Of a stretch of 64,000 bases of DNA, positions 40,733-49,478 are shown in pieces (the first letter of the stretch is position 1; every line of letters begins with the position of its first letter). The DNA is taken from positions 744,001-808,000 of the forward strand of contig NZ_JAPVBI010000001.1 in assembly GCF_026967925.1 (NCBI RefSeq), read 5' to 3'. The translations under genes and the position numbers were made by a program. The notes below the pieces were generated by a model. It did no database searches, was not told the origin of the DNA, and saw nothing but the letters and a program-made list of their open reading frames with translations. Origin of the DNA: Modestobacter sp. VKM Ac-2985 (GTDB lineage Bacteria; Actinomycetota; Actinomycetes; Mycobacteriales; Geodermatophilaceae).

Positions 40733-42130
40733 TCAGGAGTTGGACTTCGACCAGGAGGGCAGGCCGGCGATCTGTGAGTTGAGCCAGGAGGCCTGGTTCT
40801 GCATCGTGCCCAGGGCCTTCTCCATGGCGGTGAACTGGCGGGTGATCGTGTCCTTGCGCATGGCCAGCCGGGTGTCCCAGTCGGCGATGCGCTCGGTCAG
40901 GTCGGTGGCGCGCGCGTCCTGGCTCTTGGCCAGCAGGGTGAGCGACCCGGTGGTGGCGTCCGACGCGCCCTTGGCCAGGGCCTCCAGCCGGGCGGCGATC
41001 CCGACCGGTGCGGTGACGTCGTCGGCGTTGCCGCTGATCCCGTCCGCGCCGGTGCTGGTGATCGTCTTCTTGGTGAAGAGGTCCCGCACGACCGTGGGGT
41101 CGCTGGCCAGCTTGGCCGTGAACACCGCCGTGTCGAACGTGAGCTTGCCGTCCCGGGTGGTCTGCACGCCGGCGATCGAGGCCGAGGCCCCGCCGATCGC
41201 GCTGGAGACGACGTCGAGGATCTCGTTGGCCAGGCCGCGCAGGGTGCTGTCGCCCTTGAGCAGGGCGGTCGCGCTCTTGGGGTCGGTGTAGGACGTGATC
41301 GAGTCGAGCAGGCCGTTCGCCGCGTCGACCAGGTTCTTCACCTTCGTCGCGGCAGCGCTCGGGTCCTTGGCGACCGAGACGGTGACGAGGGCGGCCGGGT
41401 CGGCCTTGGAGACCGTGAAGGTCGTGTCGGCCATCAGGCCGGTGAAGGTGTTGGTCGCCGAGGTGACCTCGTACTTGCCGATCCCGGTGCCGACGGTGAC
41501 CTTCGCGTCCACGCCGTCGACGACCGACTTGTAGCCGGTGTTGTCACCGATCGTGAAGACGGCGTCAGCACCGGAGGCCTTCGCGGTGAGCTGGAGCCGG
41601 TAGCTCCCCGTGCTCACCTGCACCGCCGTGGCGGTGACGCCGGCCTTCGGGTCGGCGTTGATGGCCGCGACCGCGTCGGCGAGGGAGGGGTCGCCCGCGG
41701 TGGAGGAGGTGATCGTGACGGCGGTGGTCGTGCCGCCGCTGGTGATCGAGATCGAGCCGGCGCCGTAGGCCTGGTCGGTGCCCGTCCAGGTGGCGTCGGT
41801 GATCATCGAGTGGGAGGTGGCGAGCCGGTCGACGGCGAAGGTGACCGACCCGGCCAGGGCCGCGGGGCCGGCGGTCGCGGTGACCGCGGTGGAGGAGCTG
41901 CTGGCCTTCGTGGCGGTCCAGGCCGCCGGGTCGTTGAGGGCCGCGGCGGCCGAGCGGAGCGTGTCGAACCGGGTGTTGACGGCGCGGTATGCGGTCGCGT
42001 CGGACTGCGTCGCGGTCAGCTGGTTCTTCAGCAGGCTCTGCGGGTTCGCCTCCACCTGCATCAGCTGGCTGATCATGGTCTGGTAGTCGATGCCCGAGAT
42101 GAGACCGGTGCTCACGCTCATGCCTGCCAT
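40733..42130 (-). CDS. fliD: Flagellar filament cap protein FliD
   Basis: A 465-residue cap protein (HAP2). The N-terminal 'SVSTGLISGIDYQTMISQLMQVEANPQSLLKNQL' (read in parts) and C-terminal 'WDTRLAMRKDTITRQFTAMEKALGTMQNQASWLNSQI' pair are the FliD hallmarks; the centre is Thr/Ala-rich. ATG at 42130 follows GGAGGT. A flagellin terminator-like hairpin lies only 34 nt upstream, so fliD may depend on read-through. Confidence 0.95.
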   Translation of the reverse strand: MAGMSVSTGLISGIDYQTMISQLMQVEANPQSLLKNQLTATQSDATAYRAVNTRFDTLRSAAAALNDPAAWTATKASSSSTAVTATAGPAALAGSVTFAVDRLATSHSMITDATWTGTDQAYGAGSISITSGGTTTAVTITSSTAGDPSLADAVAAINADPKAGVTATAVQVSTGSYRLQLTAKASGADAVFTIGDNTGYKSVVDGVDAKVTVGTGIGKYEVTSATNTFTGLMADTTFTVSKADPAALVTVSVAKDPSAAATKVKNLVDAANGLLDSITSYTDPKSATALLKGDSTLRGLANEILDVVSSAIGGASASIAGVQTTRDGKLTFDTAVFTAKLASDPTVVRDLFTKKTITSTGADGISGNADDVTAPVGIAARLEALAKGASDATTGSLTLLAKSQDARATDLTERIADWDTRLAMRKDTITRQFTAMEKALGTMQNQASWLNSQIAGLPSWSKSNS

Positions 42131-42163
42131 GGGGTACCTCCGGTGCTCGGGACGGTGAGTGCA

Positions 42164-42197
42164 GTGAGGGGGGAGGCCCGGGGGCCTCCCCCCTCAC
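42164..42197 (-). terminator. Terminator hairpin after flagellin 1
   Basis: Arms 42164-42179 and 42182-42197 are perfect complements (16 nt each), giving a long GC stem 29 nt after the flagellin stop. No T-tract, as is common in actinobacteria. Confidence 0.7.
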
Positions 42198-42225
42198 CGG
42201 GTGGTGCTCAGGTGGTGCGGGTGGA

Positions 42226-43503
42226 TCAGCCCAGCAGCTTCAGGATGCCCTGCGGAGCCTGGTTGGCCTGGGCCAGCATCGCGGTGCCGGCCTGGGTCAG
42301 GATCTGCGTACGGGTGAAGTTCGTCATCTCCTGGGCCATGTCGGTGTCGCGGATCCGGCTCTCGGACGCCGACAGGTTCTCGACGGCGACGTTGAGGTTG
42401 TTGATGGTGTGCTCGAACCGGTTCTGGATGGCACCCAGGTCGGCGCGAGTGGTGGAGACCGACTTGATCGCGGCATCGATGGCGTCGATGGCGTCGGTGG
42501 CGCCGCTGCCGGCCGTGAAGGTCGGGGTGGCGTCGTTGATCTGGGCGGCGGTGCCACCCAGGGCGAACCCGCCGGCACCGGTGTAGCCGGTGACGGCCTC
42601 GTTGACCTGGAAGGTCAGGTCACCGGCGGCGGCGGTGAACGGGCCGGTGGCGCTGGTCAGCCCGAGGGCTGCCTTGGCCGCGGTGTTCAGGGCCGCGAGG
42701 GCCTCGACGTCGCTGACGGCGCCGTCGCCACCGCTGTCGGCCTTGGCCACGGAGTAGTCGACCGTGTTCAGGTCGAAGCTCTTGCCGGCGAAGCTGATCG
42801 TGCCGGACAGGTTCTCGTAGGCCGCCGAGCTGCCGCTGGCGGCCTGGAAGTCCGCCTCACCGGTCGCCTTGGTGAACACCATGTCGGAGTTCGCCGCGGT
42901 GGTCGCGTTGGTGGTGGTCACGCCACCGGCGGTGCCCGAGGTGGCGTTGGTGGTGTAGGCGCCGGCCTTGGTGACGTCGACGCCGGCGACGTCGAGACCC
43001 TTCTGCCCCATCGCGGTGCCGATGGTGACGGCGATCGTCTCGCCGGAGTTCGCGCCCACCTGGAAGGTGGTGGCGTACTTGCCGTCGAGCAGCTTCTTGC
43101 CGTTGAACGTCGTGGTGTCGGCGATGCGGTCCAGCTCGGACTTGAGCTGGCCGATCTCGGACTGGATGTTCTTCTTGGCGTCGGCGTTCAGCGAGCCCTC
43201 GTTGGAGGCCTGCACCGACAGGTCGCGCATGCGCTGGAGGATCTTGTGCGTCTCGGTGAGCGCACCTTCAGCGGTCTGCACGACCGAGATGCCGTCCTGG
43301 GTGTTGCGGACGGCGACCTTGAGGCCACCGATCTGCGAGCGGAGGCCCTCGGAGATGGCCAGGCCCGCCGCGTCGTCGGCGGCGCGGTTGATGCGGAAGC
43401 CGGAGGAGAGCTTCTCCAGCGACTTGCTCATCTGGTTGTCGGTGACCGACAGGTTGCGGTACGAGTTCATCGCCGCGATGTTGTTGTTGACGCTCAGACC
43501 CAT
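42226..43503 (-). CDS. fliC: Flagellin 1
   Basis: A 425-residue filament subunit. N-terminal D0/D1 ('NNNIAAMNSYRNLSVTDNQMSKSLEKLSSGFRINRAADDAAGL' in parts) and C-terminal D1/D0 ('FEHTINNLNVAVENLSASESRIRDTDMAQEM', ending ILKLLG) are canonical. The middle, residues ~170-330, is Ala/Thr/Gly-rich surface domain. It is almost identical to flagellin 2, with ten differences. A strong ribosome site (AAGGAGGAAC) precedes the ATG. The Ser/Thr-rich exposed domain could be a glycosylation target. Confidence 0.96.
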   Translation of the reverse strand: MGLSVNNNIAAMNSYRNLSVTDNQMSKSLEKLSSGFRINRAADDAAGLAISEGLRSQIGGLKVAVRNTQDGISVVQTAEGALTETHKILQRMRDLSVQASNEGSLNADAKKNIQSEIGQLKSELDRIADTTTFNGKKLLDGKYATTFQVGANSGETIAVTIGTAMGQKGLDVAGVDVTKAGAYTTNATSGTAGGVTTTNATTAANSDMVFTKATGEADFQAASGSSAAYENLSGTISFAGKSFDLNTVDYSVAKADSGGDGAVSDVEALAALNTAAKAALGLTSATGPFTAAAGDLTFQVNEAVTGYTGAGGFALGGTAAQINDATPTFTAGSGATDAIDAIDAAIKSVSTTRADLGAIQNRFEHTINNLNVAVENLSASESRIRDTDMAQEMTNFTRTQILTQAGTAMLAQANQAPQGILKLLG

Positions 43504-43572
43504 GGTGTTCCTCCTTGGAAGGGGCCTACAGGGACATCCGCTGCATCCGTGCTGCGGGGTGTTGCACTCCCT

Positions 43573-43602
43573 GTTACGGCTGGGACTGAGCCGGTCTTGA
43601 CC
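43573..43602 (-). promoter_or_regulatory. Flagellar sigma promoter for flagellin 1
   Basis: Reading toward the gene: GGTCA (43602-43598), 17 nt, GCCGTAAC (43580-43573). The first box and spacing equal those at flgB and fliM; the second differs at three positions. Flagellin genes 2 and 3 have similar sequences in the same place. Confidence 0.7.
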
Positions 43603-43656
43603 CGAACGCAGGACTGATTTCCGGTCCGGTCCGCCCGCGGTCGCGGGCGCGCGGAG

Positions 43657-43688
43657 GAGAGGGGGAGACCCGGAGGTCTCCCCCTCTC
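43657..43688 (-). terminator. Terminator hairpin after flagellin 2
   Basis: Perfect 14-bp stem (43657-43670 with 43675-43688), loop CGGA, 31 nt after the flagellin 2 stop. Placement mirrors the hairpin after flagellin 1, so the duplicated unit includes its terminator. Confidence 0.75.
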
Positions 43689-43718
43689 ACCGGGTGGTGC
43701 TCAGCTGGTGCGGGTGGA

Positions 43719-44996
43719 TCAGCCCAGCAGGCGGAGGATGCCCTGCGGGGCCTGGTTGGCCTGGGCCAGCATCGCGGTGCCGGCCTGGGTCAGGATCTGG
43801 GTCCGGGTGAAGTTCGTCATCTCCTGGGCCATGTCGGTGTCGCGGATCCGGCTCTCGGACGCGGTCAGGTTCTCGACGGCGACGTTGAGGTTGTTGATGG
43901 TGTGCTCGAACCGGTTCTGGATGGCACCCAGGTCGGCGCGAGTGGTGGAGACCGACTTGATCGCGGCGTCGATGGCGTCGATGGCGTCGGTGGCGCCGCT
44001 GCCGGCCGTGAAGGTCGGGGTGGCGTCGTTGATCTGGGCGGCGGTGCCACCCAGGGCGAACCCGCCGGCACCGGTGTAGCCGGTGACGGCCTCGTTGACC
44101 TGGAAGGTCAGGTCACCGGCGGCGGCGGTGAACGGGCCGGTGGCGCTGGTCAGCCCGAGGGCTGACTTGGCCGCGGTGTTCAGGGCCGCGAGGGCCTCGA
44201 CGTCGCTGACGGCGCCGTCGCCACCGCTGTCGGCCTTGGCCACGGAGTAGTCGACCGTGTTCAGGTCGAAGCTCTTGCCGGCGAAGCTGATCGTGCCGGA
44301 CAGGTTCTCGTAGGCCGCCGAGCTGCCGCTGGCGGCCTGGAAGTCCGCCTCACCGGTCGCCTTGGTGAACACCATGTCGGAGTTCGCCGCGGTGGTCGCG
44401 TTGGTGGTGGTCACGCCACCGGCGGTGCCCGAGGTGGCGTTGGTGGTGTAGGCGCCGGCCTTGGTGACGTCGACGCCGGCGACGTCGAGACCCTTCTGCC
44501 CCATCGCGGTGGAGATGTTGACGGCGATCGTCTCGCCGGAGTTCGCGCCCACCTGGAAGGTGGAGGCGTACTTGCCGTCGAGCAGCTTCTTGCCGTTGAA
44601 CGTCGTGGTGTCGGCGATACGGTCCAGCTCGGACTTGAGCTGGCCGATCTCGGACTGGATGTTCTTCTTGGCGTCGGCGTTCAGCGAGCCCTCGTTGGAG
44701 GCCTGCACCGACAGGTCACGCATGCGCTGGAGGATCTTGTGCGTCTCGGTGAGCGCACCTTCAGCGGTCTGCACGACCGAGACACCGTCCTGGGTGTTGC
44801 GGACGGCGACCTTGAAGCCACCGATCTGCGAGCGGAGGCCCTCGGAGATGGCCAGGCCCGCCGCGTCGTCGGCGGCGCGGTTGATCCGGAAGCCGGAGGA
44901 CAGCTTCTCCAGCGACTTGGCCATCTGGTTGTCGGTCGAGGACAGGTTGCGGTACGAGTTCATCGCCGCGATGTTGTTGTTCACGGACAGACCCAT
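43719..44996 (-). CDS. fliC: Flagellin 2, near-identical paralogue of flagellin 1
   Basis: A 425-residue flagellin. The ATG at 44996 with GGAGG upstream is the real start; open frame beyond it is not flagellin. About ten residues differ from flagellin 1: most in the conserved N-terminal region (for example S20 for V, A26 for S, F61 for L), one in the variable domain, two near the C-terminus. The period is 1493 bp. This is a recent duplication or gene conversion. Confidence 0.96.
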   Translation of the reverse strand: MGLSVNNNIAAMNSYRNLSSTDNQMAKSLEKLSSGFRINRAADDAAGLAISEGLRSQIGGFKVAVRNTQDGVSVVQTAEGALTETHKILQRMRDLSVQASNEGSLNADAKKNIQSEIGQLKSELDRIADTTTFNGKKLLDGKYASTFQVGANSGETIAVNISTAMGQKGLDVAGVDVTKAGAYTTNATSGTAGGVTTTNATTAANSDMVFTKATGEADFQAASGSSAAYENLSGTISFAGKSFDLNTVDYSVAKADSGGDGAVSDVEALAALNTAAKSALGLTSATGPFTAAAGDLTFQVNEAVTGYTGAGGFALGGTAAQINDATPTFTAGSGATDAIDAIDAAIKSVSTTRADLGAIQNRFEHTINNLNVAVENLTASESRIRDTDMAQEMTNFTRTQILTQAGTAMLAQANQAPQGILRLLG

Positions 44997-45054
44997 GGTG
45001 TTCCTCCTTGGACGGGGTGACCGCGGCATCCGTGCCGTGGCCTTCGTACCCCTG

Positions 45055-45084
45055 TCAACGGAGTGGGCCGGTGGGTCCTTGAGG
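45055..45084 (-). promoter_or_regulatory. Flagellar sigma promoter for flagellin 2
   Basis: Reading toward the gene: CCTCA (45084-45080), 17 nt, TCCGTTGA (45062-45055). A diverged member of the set; AAG follows the first box as at flagellin 1. Confidence 0.5.
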
Positions 45085-45123
45085 GTGTTGCGGTGATGTC
45101 CCCCGTTCGGGTGGGAGACCCGG

Positions 45124-46287
45124 TCAGACCAGCAGCTGCAGCACGCCGCGCGGCGTCTGGTTCGCCTGGGCCGCCATCGCCGTGCCGGCCTGGGTGAGGA
45201 TCGACGCCCGGGTCGCCGTGGACATCTCCGCGGCGATGTCGGCGTCCCGGATCCGGCTCTCCGAGGCCGCGGTGTTGTCCAGTGCCACGCCGAGCTTGGC
45301 GATGTTGTGCTCGAACCGGTTCTGCGCGGCACCGAGCTCGGCGCGGGCGGTGGAGACCTGCCCGATCGCCGCATCGATCGCCTCGAGCGCCCTGGTGGCT
45401 CCCGTGGCGGGTGAGAACAGGACCGTCGCGTCGGCCAGGTCCCGGGCCGAGGCGCCGGGCGGCGGCGCCGTGCCGGTGAGCACCAGCCCTCCCGAGTTGG
45501 TGGCCGTGACGGAACCGGCGCCGAAGGTCGTCGTCAGGGCCGCGTCGATCTGGGCCAGCTTCTCGGTGGCGGTGTCGGACGGGCCGAACCGGAGCGACCC
45601 CAGGTCGAGGGTCCGGCCGTCATGGCTGACGGACCCGCTGAGGGAGTCGAAGTCGGCGGCGGCGAGGGTCGCGGTGCCGAGGGTGATCGAGGAGGCGGTG
45701 CCCACGGCGGCGGTGGTGGCGGACGAGGCCGTCGTCCCGCCGGTGCCGGCGGCGGTGACGTCCACGCCGGCCAGCCCGAGGCCGGCTGCGCTCATCGCCG
45801 GCCCGAAGCCGACGGTGATCGTGTGCCCCGCGTCCGCGCCCACCTGGAAGGTGCCGCGGTAGCTGCCGTCCAGGAGCGTCCGGCCGTTGAAGGACGTCGT
45901 CTCCGCGATCCGGTCGAGCTCGGCCCGCAGCTGCCCGATCTCGGTCTGCACGTTGGCCCGGGCGGCGTCGTCCAGCCCGCCGGTGTTCGCCGCCTGGACG
46001 GCGAGGTCCCGCATCCGGTGCAGCAGGGAGTGGGTCTCGGTGAGCGCGCCCTCTGCGGTCTGCAGCACCGAGATGCCGTCCTGGCTGTTGCGCAGCGCGA
46101 CCTTGAACCCGCCGATCTGGGTGCGCAGGCCCTCGGCGATCCCCAGGCTGGCGGCGTCGTCCGCGGCGCGGTTGATCCGCAGGCCGGAGGAGAGCCGCTC
46201 GATCGACGTGCTCTGTTGCCGATCGGCGATGCCGAGGACGCGGGCTGAGTTCAGCCCGGCGATGTTGCTGTTGACGACCAGGCTCAT
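45124..46287 (-). CDS. Flagellin 3, divergent
   Basis: A 387-residue flagellin, clearly different from the pair downstream: it begins 'SLVVNSNIAGLNSARVLGIADRQQSTSIERLSSGL' and ends 'QANQTPRGVLQLLV'. Terminal domains are intact, so it can polymerise. The variable domain is shorter and of different sequence. It may form a distinct filament segment or a minor component. Confidence 0.95.
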   Translation of the reverse strand: MSLVVNSNIAGLNSARVLGIADRQQSTSIERLSSGLRINRAADDAASLGIAEGLRTQIGGFKVALRNSQDGISVLQTAEGALTETHSLLHRMRDLAVQAANTGGLDDAARANVQTEIGQLRAELDRIAETTSFNGRTLLDGSYRGTFQVGADAGHTITVGFGPAMSAAGLGLAGVDVTAAGTGGTTASSATTAAVGTASSITLGTATLAAADFDSLSGSVSHDGRTLDLGSLRFGPSDTATEKLAQIDAALTTTFGAGSVTATNSGGLVLTGTAPPPGASARDLADATVLFSPATGATRALEAIDAAIGQVSTARAELGAAQNRFEHNIAKLGVALDNTAASESRIRDADIAAEMSTATRASILTQAGTAMAAQANQTPRGVLQLLV

Positions 46288-46351
46288 GCGGGCCCTCCGT
46301 GGACCGGGAACGAGAAGGAACCGCCGCAGCCGTGCGGCGGGATCGATCTCT

Positions 46352-46381
46352 TCTACGGTCCGGAGACCCCGGTCTCAACCC
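46352..46381 (-). promoter_or_regulatory. Flagellar sigma promoter for flagellin 3
   Basis: Reading toward the gene: GGGTT (46381-46377), 17 nt, ACCGTAGA (46359-46352). The surrounding sequence CGTTCGGGT..AGACCGG is shared with the flagellin 1 promoter, which supports common origin. Confidence 0.55.
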
Positions 46382-46430
46382 GAACGGGTGAGGTCCGTGG
46401 TGTGGATGTGACTGGGGCCGGGCGGTCGGC

Positions 46431-47396
46431 TCAGGCGGGTTGGGCGGCCGGGCCGCGCTCGGGGATCACCCAGCCGTGCCGGGCCCGGCCACGTGGCTGG
46501 GGGACCGGGAAGGGGAGCGGTGCCGCCGCGGTCCGGCCGGCGGACTGACGGGCGGCGACCCGCTCGACGTAGGCGCGCTGCTGGTTGCGGGCGCGCACAC
46601 CCCCGTCGGCGGGGACGGCGGTGCCGTCCCAGATCTCGCTCATCGCGGCGTGCAGCAGGGTGAGCGCGCGGGCCCGCATCTGCGAGACACGGGAGAGGGT
46701 GACGCCGAGGGAGTCGGCGATGTCGGTGAGGGACTCGTCGCCGAAGAAGTTGCGCTCCACGACCTCGTCGAGCTTGTCGGGGAGGGCGCGGATCGCCTCG
46801 TGCAGGTGCCGGGCCCGCTCCCCGCGCAGCAGTGCGCGCTCGGGGGAGTCGCCGGTGTCCGGCAGGTCGAGCGAGCCGCCGTCGGTGCCGGTCTCGGCGT
46901 CCATGCTCACCATCACGGCCCGGTGCACGTCGATCTGCAGGGAGTCCAGCTCCGAGCGCTGCACGCCGAGGCTGGCGGCCAGCTCCTCCTTCGTCGGCGG
47001 GCGGCCCAGGCTGATCGTCAGCGCATCGGTCGCCGCGTCCGTGCGCCGCGCTGCGGCCCGGACCGAGCGGCTGGCCCAGTCGCCGGAGCGCAGCTCGTCC
47101 AGGACGGCGCCCTGCAGGCGCGGCAGGGCGTAGGTGGCGAACGTCGCCCCGGCGGTCGGGTCGAAGCGGCGGGCCACCTCGACCAGCGCGACGCTGGCGC
47201 AGGAGAGCAGGTCGTCCCGGCTGACGTGGCTGGGCAGCGAGATGCGCGAGGCCACCGCGTTCACCGCGAACTGGGCGAGCGCGAGATGGGTGGTCACCAG
47301 CGCGTCGACGTCTGCGGGTCGGCGCTCACTCACTACGGGGCGGGCTGCGGTCACACCCTCCTTCTCGGCTGACCGTCGACCGCGTGGCACCGCCAT
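46431..47396 (-). CDS. fliA: Flagellar sigma factor (FliA/WhiG class)
   Basis: A 321-residue sigma-28-type factor. Region 2: 'SRDDLLSCASVALVEVARRFDPTAGATFATYALPRLQGAVLDELRSGDWASRSVR' (read in parts) is the FliA/WhiG signature. Region 3: 'GRPPTKEELAASLGV'. Region 4: 'LTDIADSLGVTLSRVSQMRARAL'. A 60-residue basic tail follows. Start ATG 47396 has GGAAA; GTG 47354 and GTG 47333 are alternatives. It should read the GGTCA-N17-GCCGATGA promoters here. No flgM anti-sigma gene is visible. Confidence 0.9.
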   Translation of the reverse strand: MAVPRGRRSAEKEGVTAARPVVSERRPADVDALVTTHLALAQFAVNAVASRISLPSHVSRDDLLSCASVALVEVARRFDPTAGATFATYALPRLQGAVLDELRSGDWASRSVRAAARRTDAATDALTISLGRPPTKEELAASLGVQRSELDSLQIDVHRAVMVSMDAETGTDGGSLDLPDTGDSPERALLRGERARHLHEAIRALPDKLDEVVERNFFGDESLTDIADSLGVTLSRVSQMRARALTLLHAAMSEIWDGTAVPADGGVRARNQQRAYVERVAARQSAGRTAAAPLPFPVPQPRGRARHGWVIPERGPAAQPA

Positions 47397-47429
47397 CGGC
47401 ACATTTCCGGGTGACCTTGAGCCATCTCG

Positions 47430-47459
47430 GCTTGACCGGGCGCTGCCGGGTGCCGAAGT
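47430..47459 (+). promoter_or_regulatory. Candidate flagellar sigma promoter for flgN-flgK-flgL
   Basis: GCTTG (47430-47434), 17 nt, GCCGAAGT (47452-47459), followed by flgN 81 nt later. Partial match to the shared motif, in the divergent gap with fliA. Confidence 0.4.
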
Positions 47460-47540
47460 GGAGATCGACAGCGCCCGCCGGTCCCGGTGGGCGCAGGCCC
47501 TGCACGACGGGCTGCACACGACGACGGAAAGGCGGCCGGC

Positions 47541-48029
47541 ATGGACCACCAGCACCTGTCGACGTTGCTCTGGCGAGAGCAGGAACTGCTGGACCTCCTG
47601 CTCTTCAAGGCCGAGGAGAAGCAGTACCTCATCGTCACCGGCAAGAGCCGGTGGCTGGCCCGGATCGCCCACGAGATCGAGGTGGTCCTGGAGCAGCTGC
47701 GGACCCTCGAGCTCGAGCGGGCCGCGGCCACCGAGCAGATCGCCGGCCGGCTGGGGCTGGAGGCCAACCCCTCGCTGCGCCAGCTCGCCGACTCGGCCCC
47801 GGCCCCGTGGGACGACCTCTACGCCAAGCACCACGAGGCCCTCCTGGTCCTCGTGTCGGAGCTGCGCGGGCTCTCCGACGCCAACAAGGAGCTGATCGAG
47901 AGCGGCCTGGCCGTCATCAACGACGCCCTGAACACCACCCAGCCGAACACGGCGGCCGGCACCTACACCCAGTCCGGCCGCGCGGCCGGCAACGCCTACC
48001 GCTCGGTCACCCTGGACGGTGCGCTGTGA
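47541..48029 (+). CDS. flgN: FlgN-like chaperone
   Basis: A 162-residue helical protein before flgK, with 'LSTLLWREQELLDLLLFKAEEKQYLIVTGKSRWLARIAHEIE' (read in parts), a FlgN pattern. FlgN carries the hook-filament junction proteins FlgK and FlgL to the export gate. The ATG follows AAAGGC; the stop overlaps the flgK GTG. Confidence 0.88.
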   Translation: MDHQHLSTLLWREQELLDLLLFKAEEKQYLIVTGKSRWLARIAHEIEVVLEQLRTLELERAAATEQIAGRLGLEANPSLRQLADSAPAPWDDLYAKHHEALLVLVSELRGLSDANKELIESGLAVINDALNTTQPNTAAGTYTQSGRAAGNAYRSVTLDGAL

Positions 48030-49474
48030 GTTCCTTCTCCGGTCTGAACACGGCGACGACGGCTCTCTGGGCGCAGCAGCGCGGGCTCGACGTCACCGGC
48101 CAGAACATCGCCAACGTCAACACCGCCGGTTACTCCCGCCAGCGCGCGGAACTGCAGTCGATCGGCGGCAACGCCGTCCCGGCGATGTACGCGGTCAGCA
48201 ACCAGGTCGGCCAGGGCGTCGACGCCGACAAGGTGATCCGCATCCGGGACGGCTTCCTGGAGAGCCGGGCGCAGATCGAGTCCGCCTCGACCGCCCGGAT
48301 GACCGCTCAGGATGCCACCCTCGCGCAGATCGAGCAGGCCTTCCGTGAACCCGGTGAGACCGGCATCCAGGCGAAGCTCACCGGCGTCTTCACCGCCTGG
48401 GGCGACGTCGCCAACCACCCCACCGAGGACGGCGCCCGCACGGCCGTGCTGCAGAAGACCGCCACGCTGGTCGCCGAGCTGCACACCACGAGCGCCAACC
48501 TGGACAAGCAGTGGACCCAGACCCGCGACAGCCTGGACACGCTGGCGCAGGACGTGAACGCGACGACCCAGTCGATCGCCGACCTGAACCGGGCGATCAA
48601 GCGCGCGACCCAGGCCGGCCTGCCGGTCAACGAGCTGGCCGACAAGCGGGACGGGCTCGTGCAGGACCTGGCCACCGCCATCGGTGCCACGTCCAGCCCC
48701 GGGGACGACGGGCAGGTCGACGTCTCCGTCGCCGGCGCGATGCTGGTCTCCGGCGTCTCGGCGATCGGCATCCGGGTCGTCGGCACCGAGGTGCCCGCGG
48801 AGGCCACCGCCCTGGACCCCTCGTTCGTCACCGACCCCGGTGGCACCCGGCTGGCCCTCGGCGGCACGGCGGGCGGTGCGCTGACGGCGCTGAGCCAGAC
48901 GATCCCGCGGTACCAGCAGAAGCTGGACGCGGTCGCCCAGCAGCTGGCCGACCAGGTCAACGCCGTGCACACCGGTCCGGGCGCCTACGACAAGACCGGC
49001 GCCCCGGGCGGCCCGATGTTCGGTTCGGGCGCCGTGCCCGCCGTTCCGGTCACCGCAGCGAACATCACCCTGCTGATCACCGACCCGGCGAAGCTGGCTG
49101 CCGCGTCGACGGCGCCGATCCCGGCGGTCGCGGGACCGCCGGCGGTCCCCGCCAGGCCGTCGGCCGACGCCGGCAACGCCGCGAAGCTGGCCGCCATGGC
49201 GAAGGCGGACTCCGGGGCGGCCGTCGCCTACCGGCAGCTGATCGTCGACCTCGGCGTCGAGGCGTCGGTGGCCACGAGCAACCTCAAGACCCAGACGGTC
49301 GTCGCCGCGCAGGTGGACGCGTCCCGCGAGTCCGTCTCGGGGGTCAACCTCGACGAGGAGATGACGAACATGCTGCAGTTCCAGCACGCCTACTCCGCCG
49401 CCGCGCGGATGATCACCGTCATCGACGAGACGCTCGACGTGCTGATCAACCGCACCGGCCGAGTGGGGCTGTGA
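48026..49474 (+). CDS. flgK: Hook-filament junction protein FlgK
   Basis: A 482-residue HAP1 protein. N-terminal 'FSGLNTATTALWAQQRGLDVTGQNIANVNTAGYSRQRAEL' (in parts) and C-terminal 'SRESVSGVNLDEEMTNMLQFQHAYSAAARMITVIDE' are diagnostic. GTG at 48026 overlaps the flgN stop (GTGA). Confidence 0.96.
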   Translation: MSSFSGLNTATTALWAQQRGLDVTGQNIANVNTAGYSRQRAELQSIGGNAVPAMYAVSNQVGQGVDADKVIRIRDGFLESRAQIESASTARMTAQDATLAQIEQAFREPGETGIQAKLTGVFTAWGDVANHPTEDGARTAVLQKTATLVAELHTTSANLDKQWTQTRDSLDTLAQDVNATTQSIADLNRAIKRATQAGLPVNELADKRDGLVQDLATAIGATSSPGDDGQVDVSVAGAMLVSGVSAIGIRVVGTEVPAEATALDPSFVTDPGGTRLALGGTAGGALTALSQTIPRYQQKLDAVAQQLADQVNAVHTGPGAYDKTGAPGGPMFGSGAVPAVPVTAANITLLITDPAKLAAASTAPIPAVAGPPAVPARPSADAGNAAKLAAMAKADSGAAVAYRQLIVDLGVEASVATSNLKTQTVVAAQVDASRESVSGVNLDEEMTNMLQFQHAYSAAARMITVIDETLDVLINRTGRVGL

Positions 49475-49478
49475 CCTG

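Larger units (their letters stand above)
42226..44996 (-). repeat. Tandem duplication of flagellin gene plus terminator
   Basis: Two units with a 1493-bp period. Coding DNA is nearly identical and the region after each stop (CACCGGGTGGTGCTCAG...) is also conserved, while the upstream promoters differ. The variable domain is more alike than the conserved N-terminus, the reverse of normal divergence. Confidence 0.9.
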
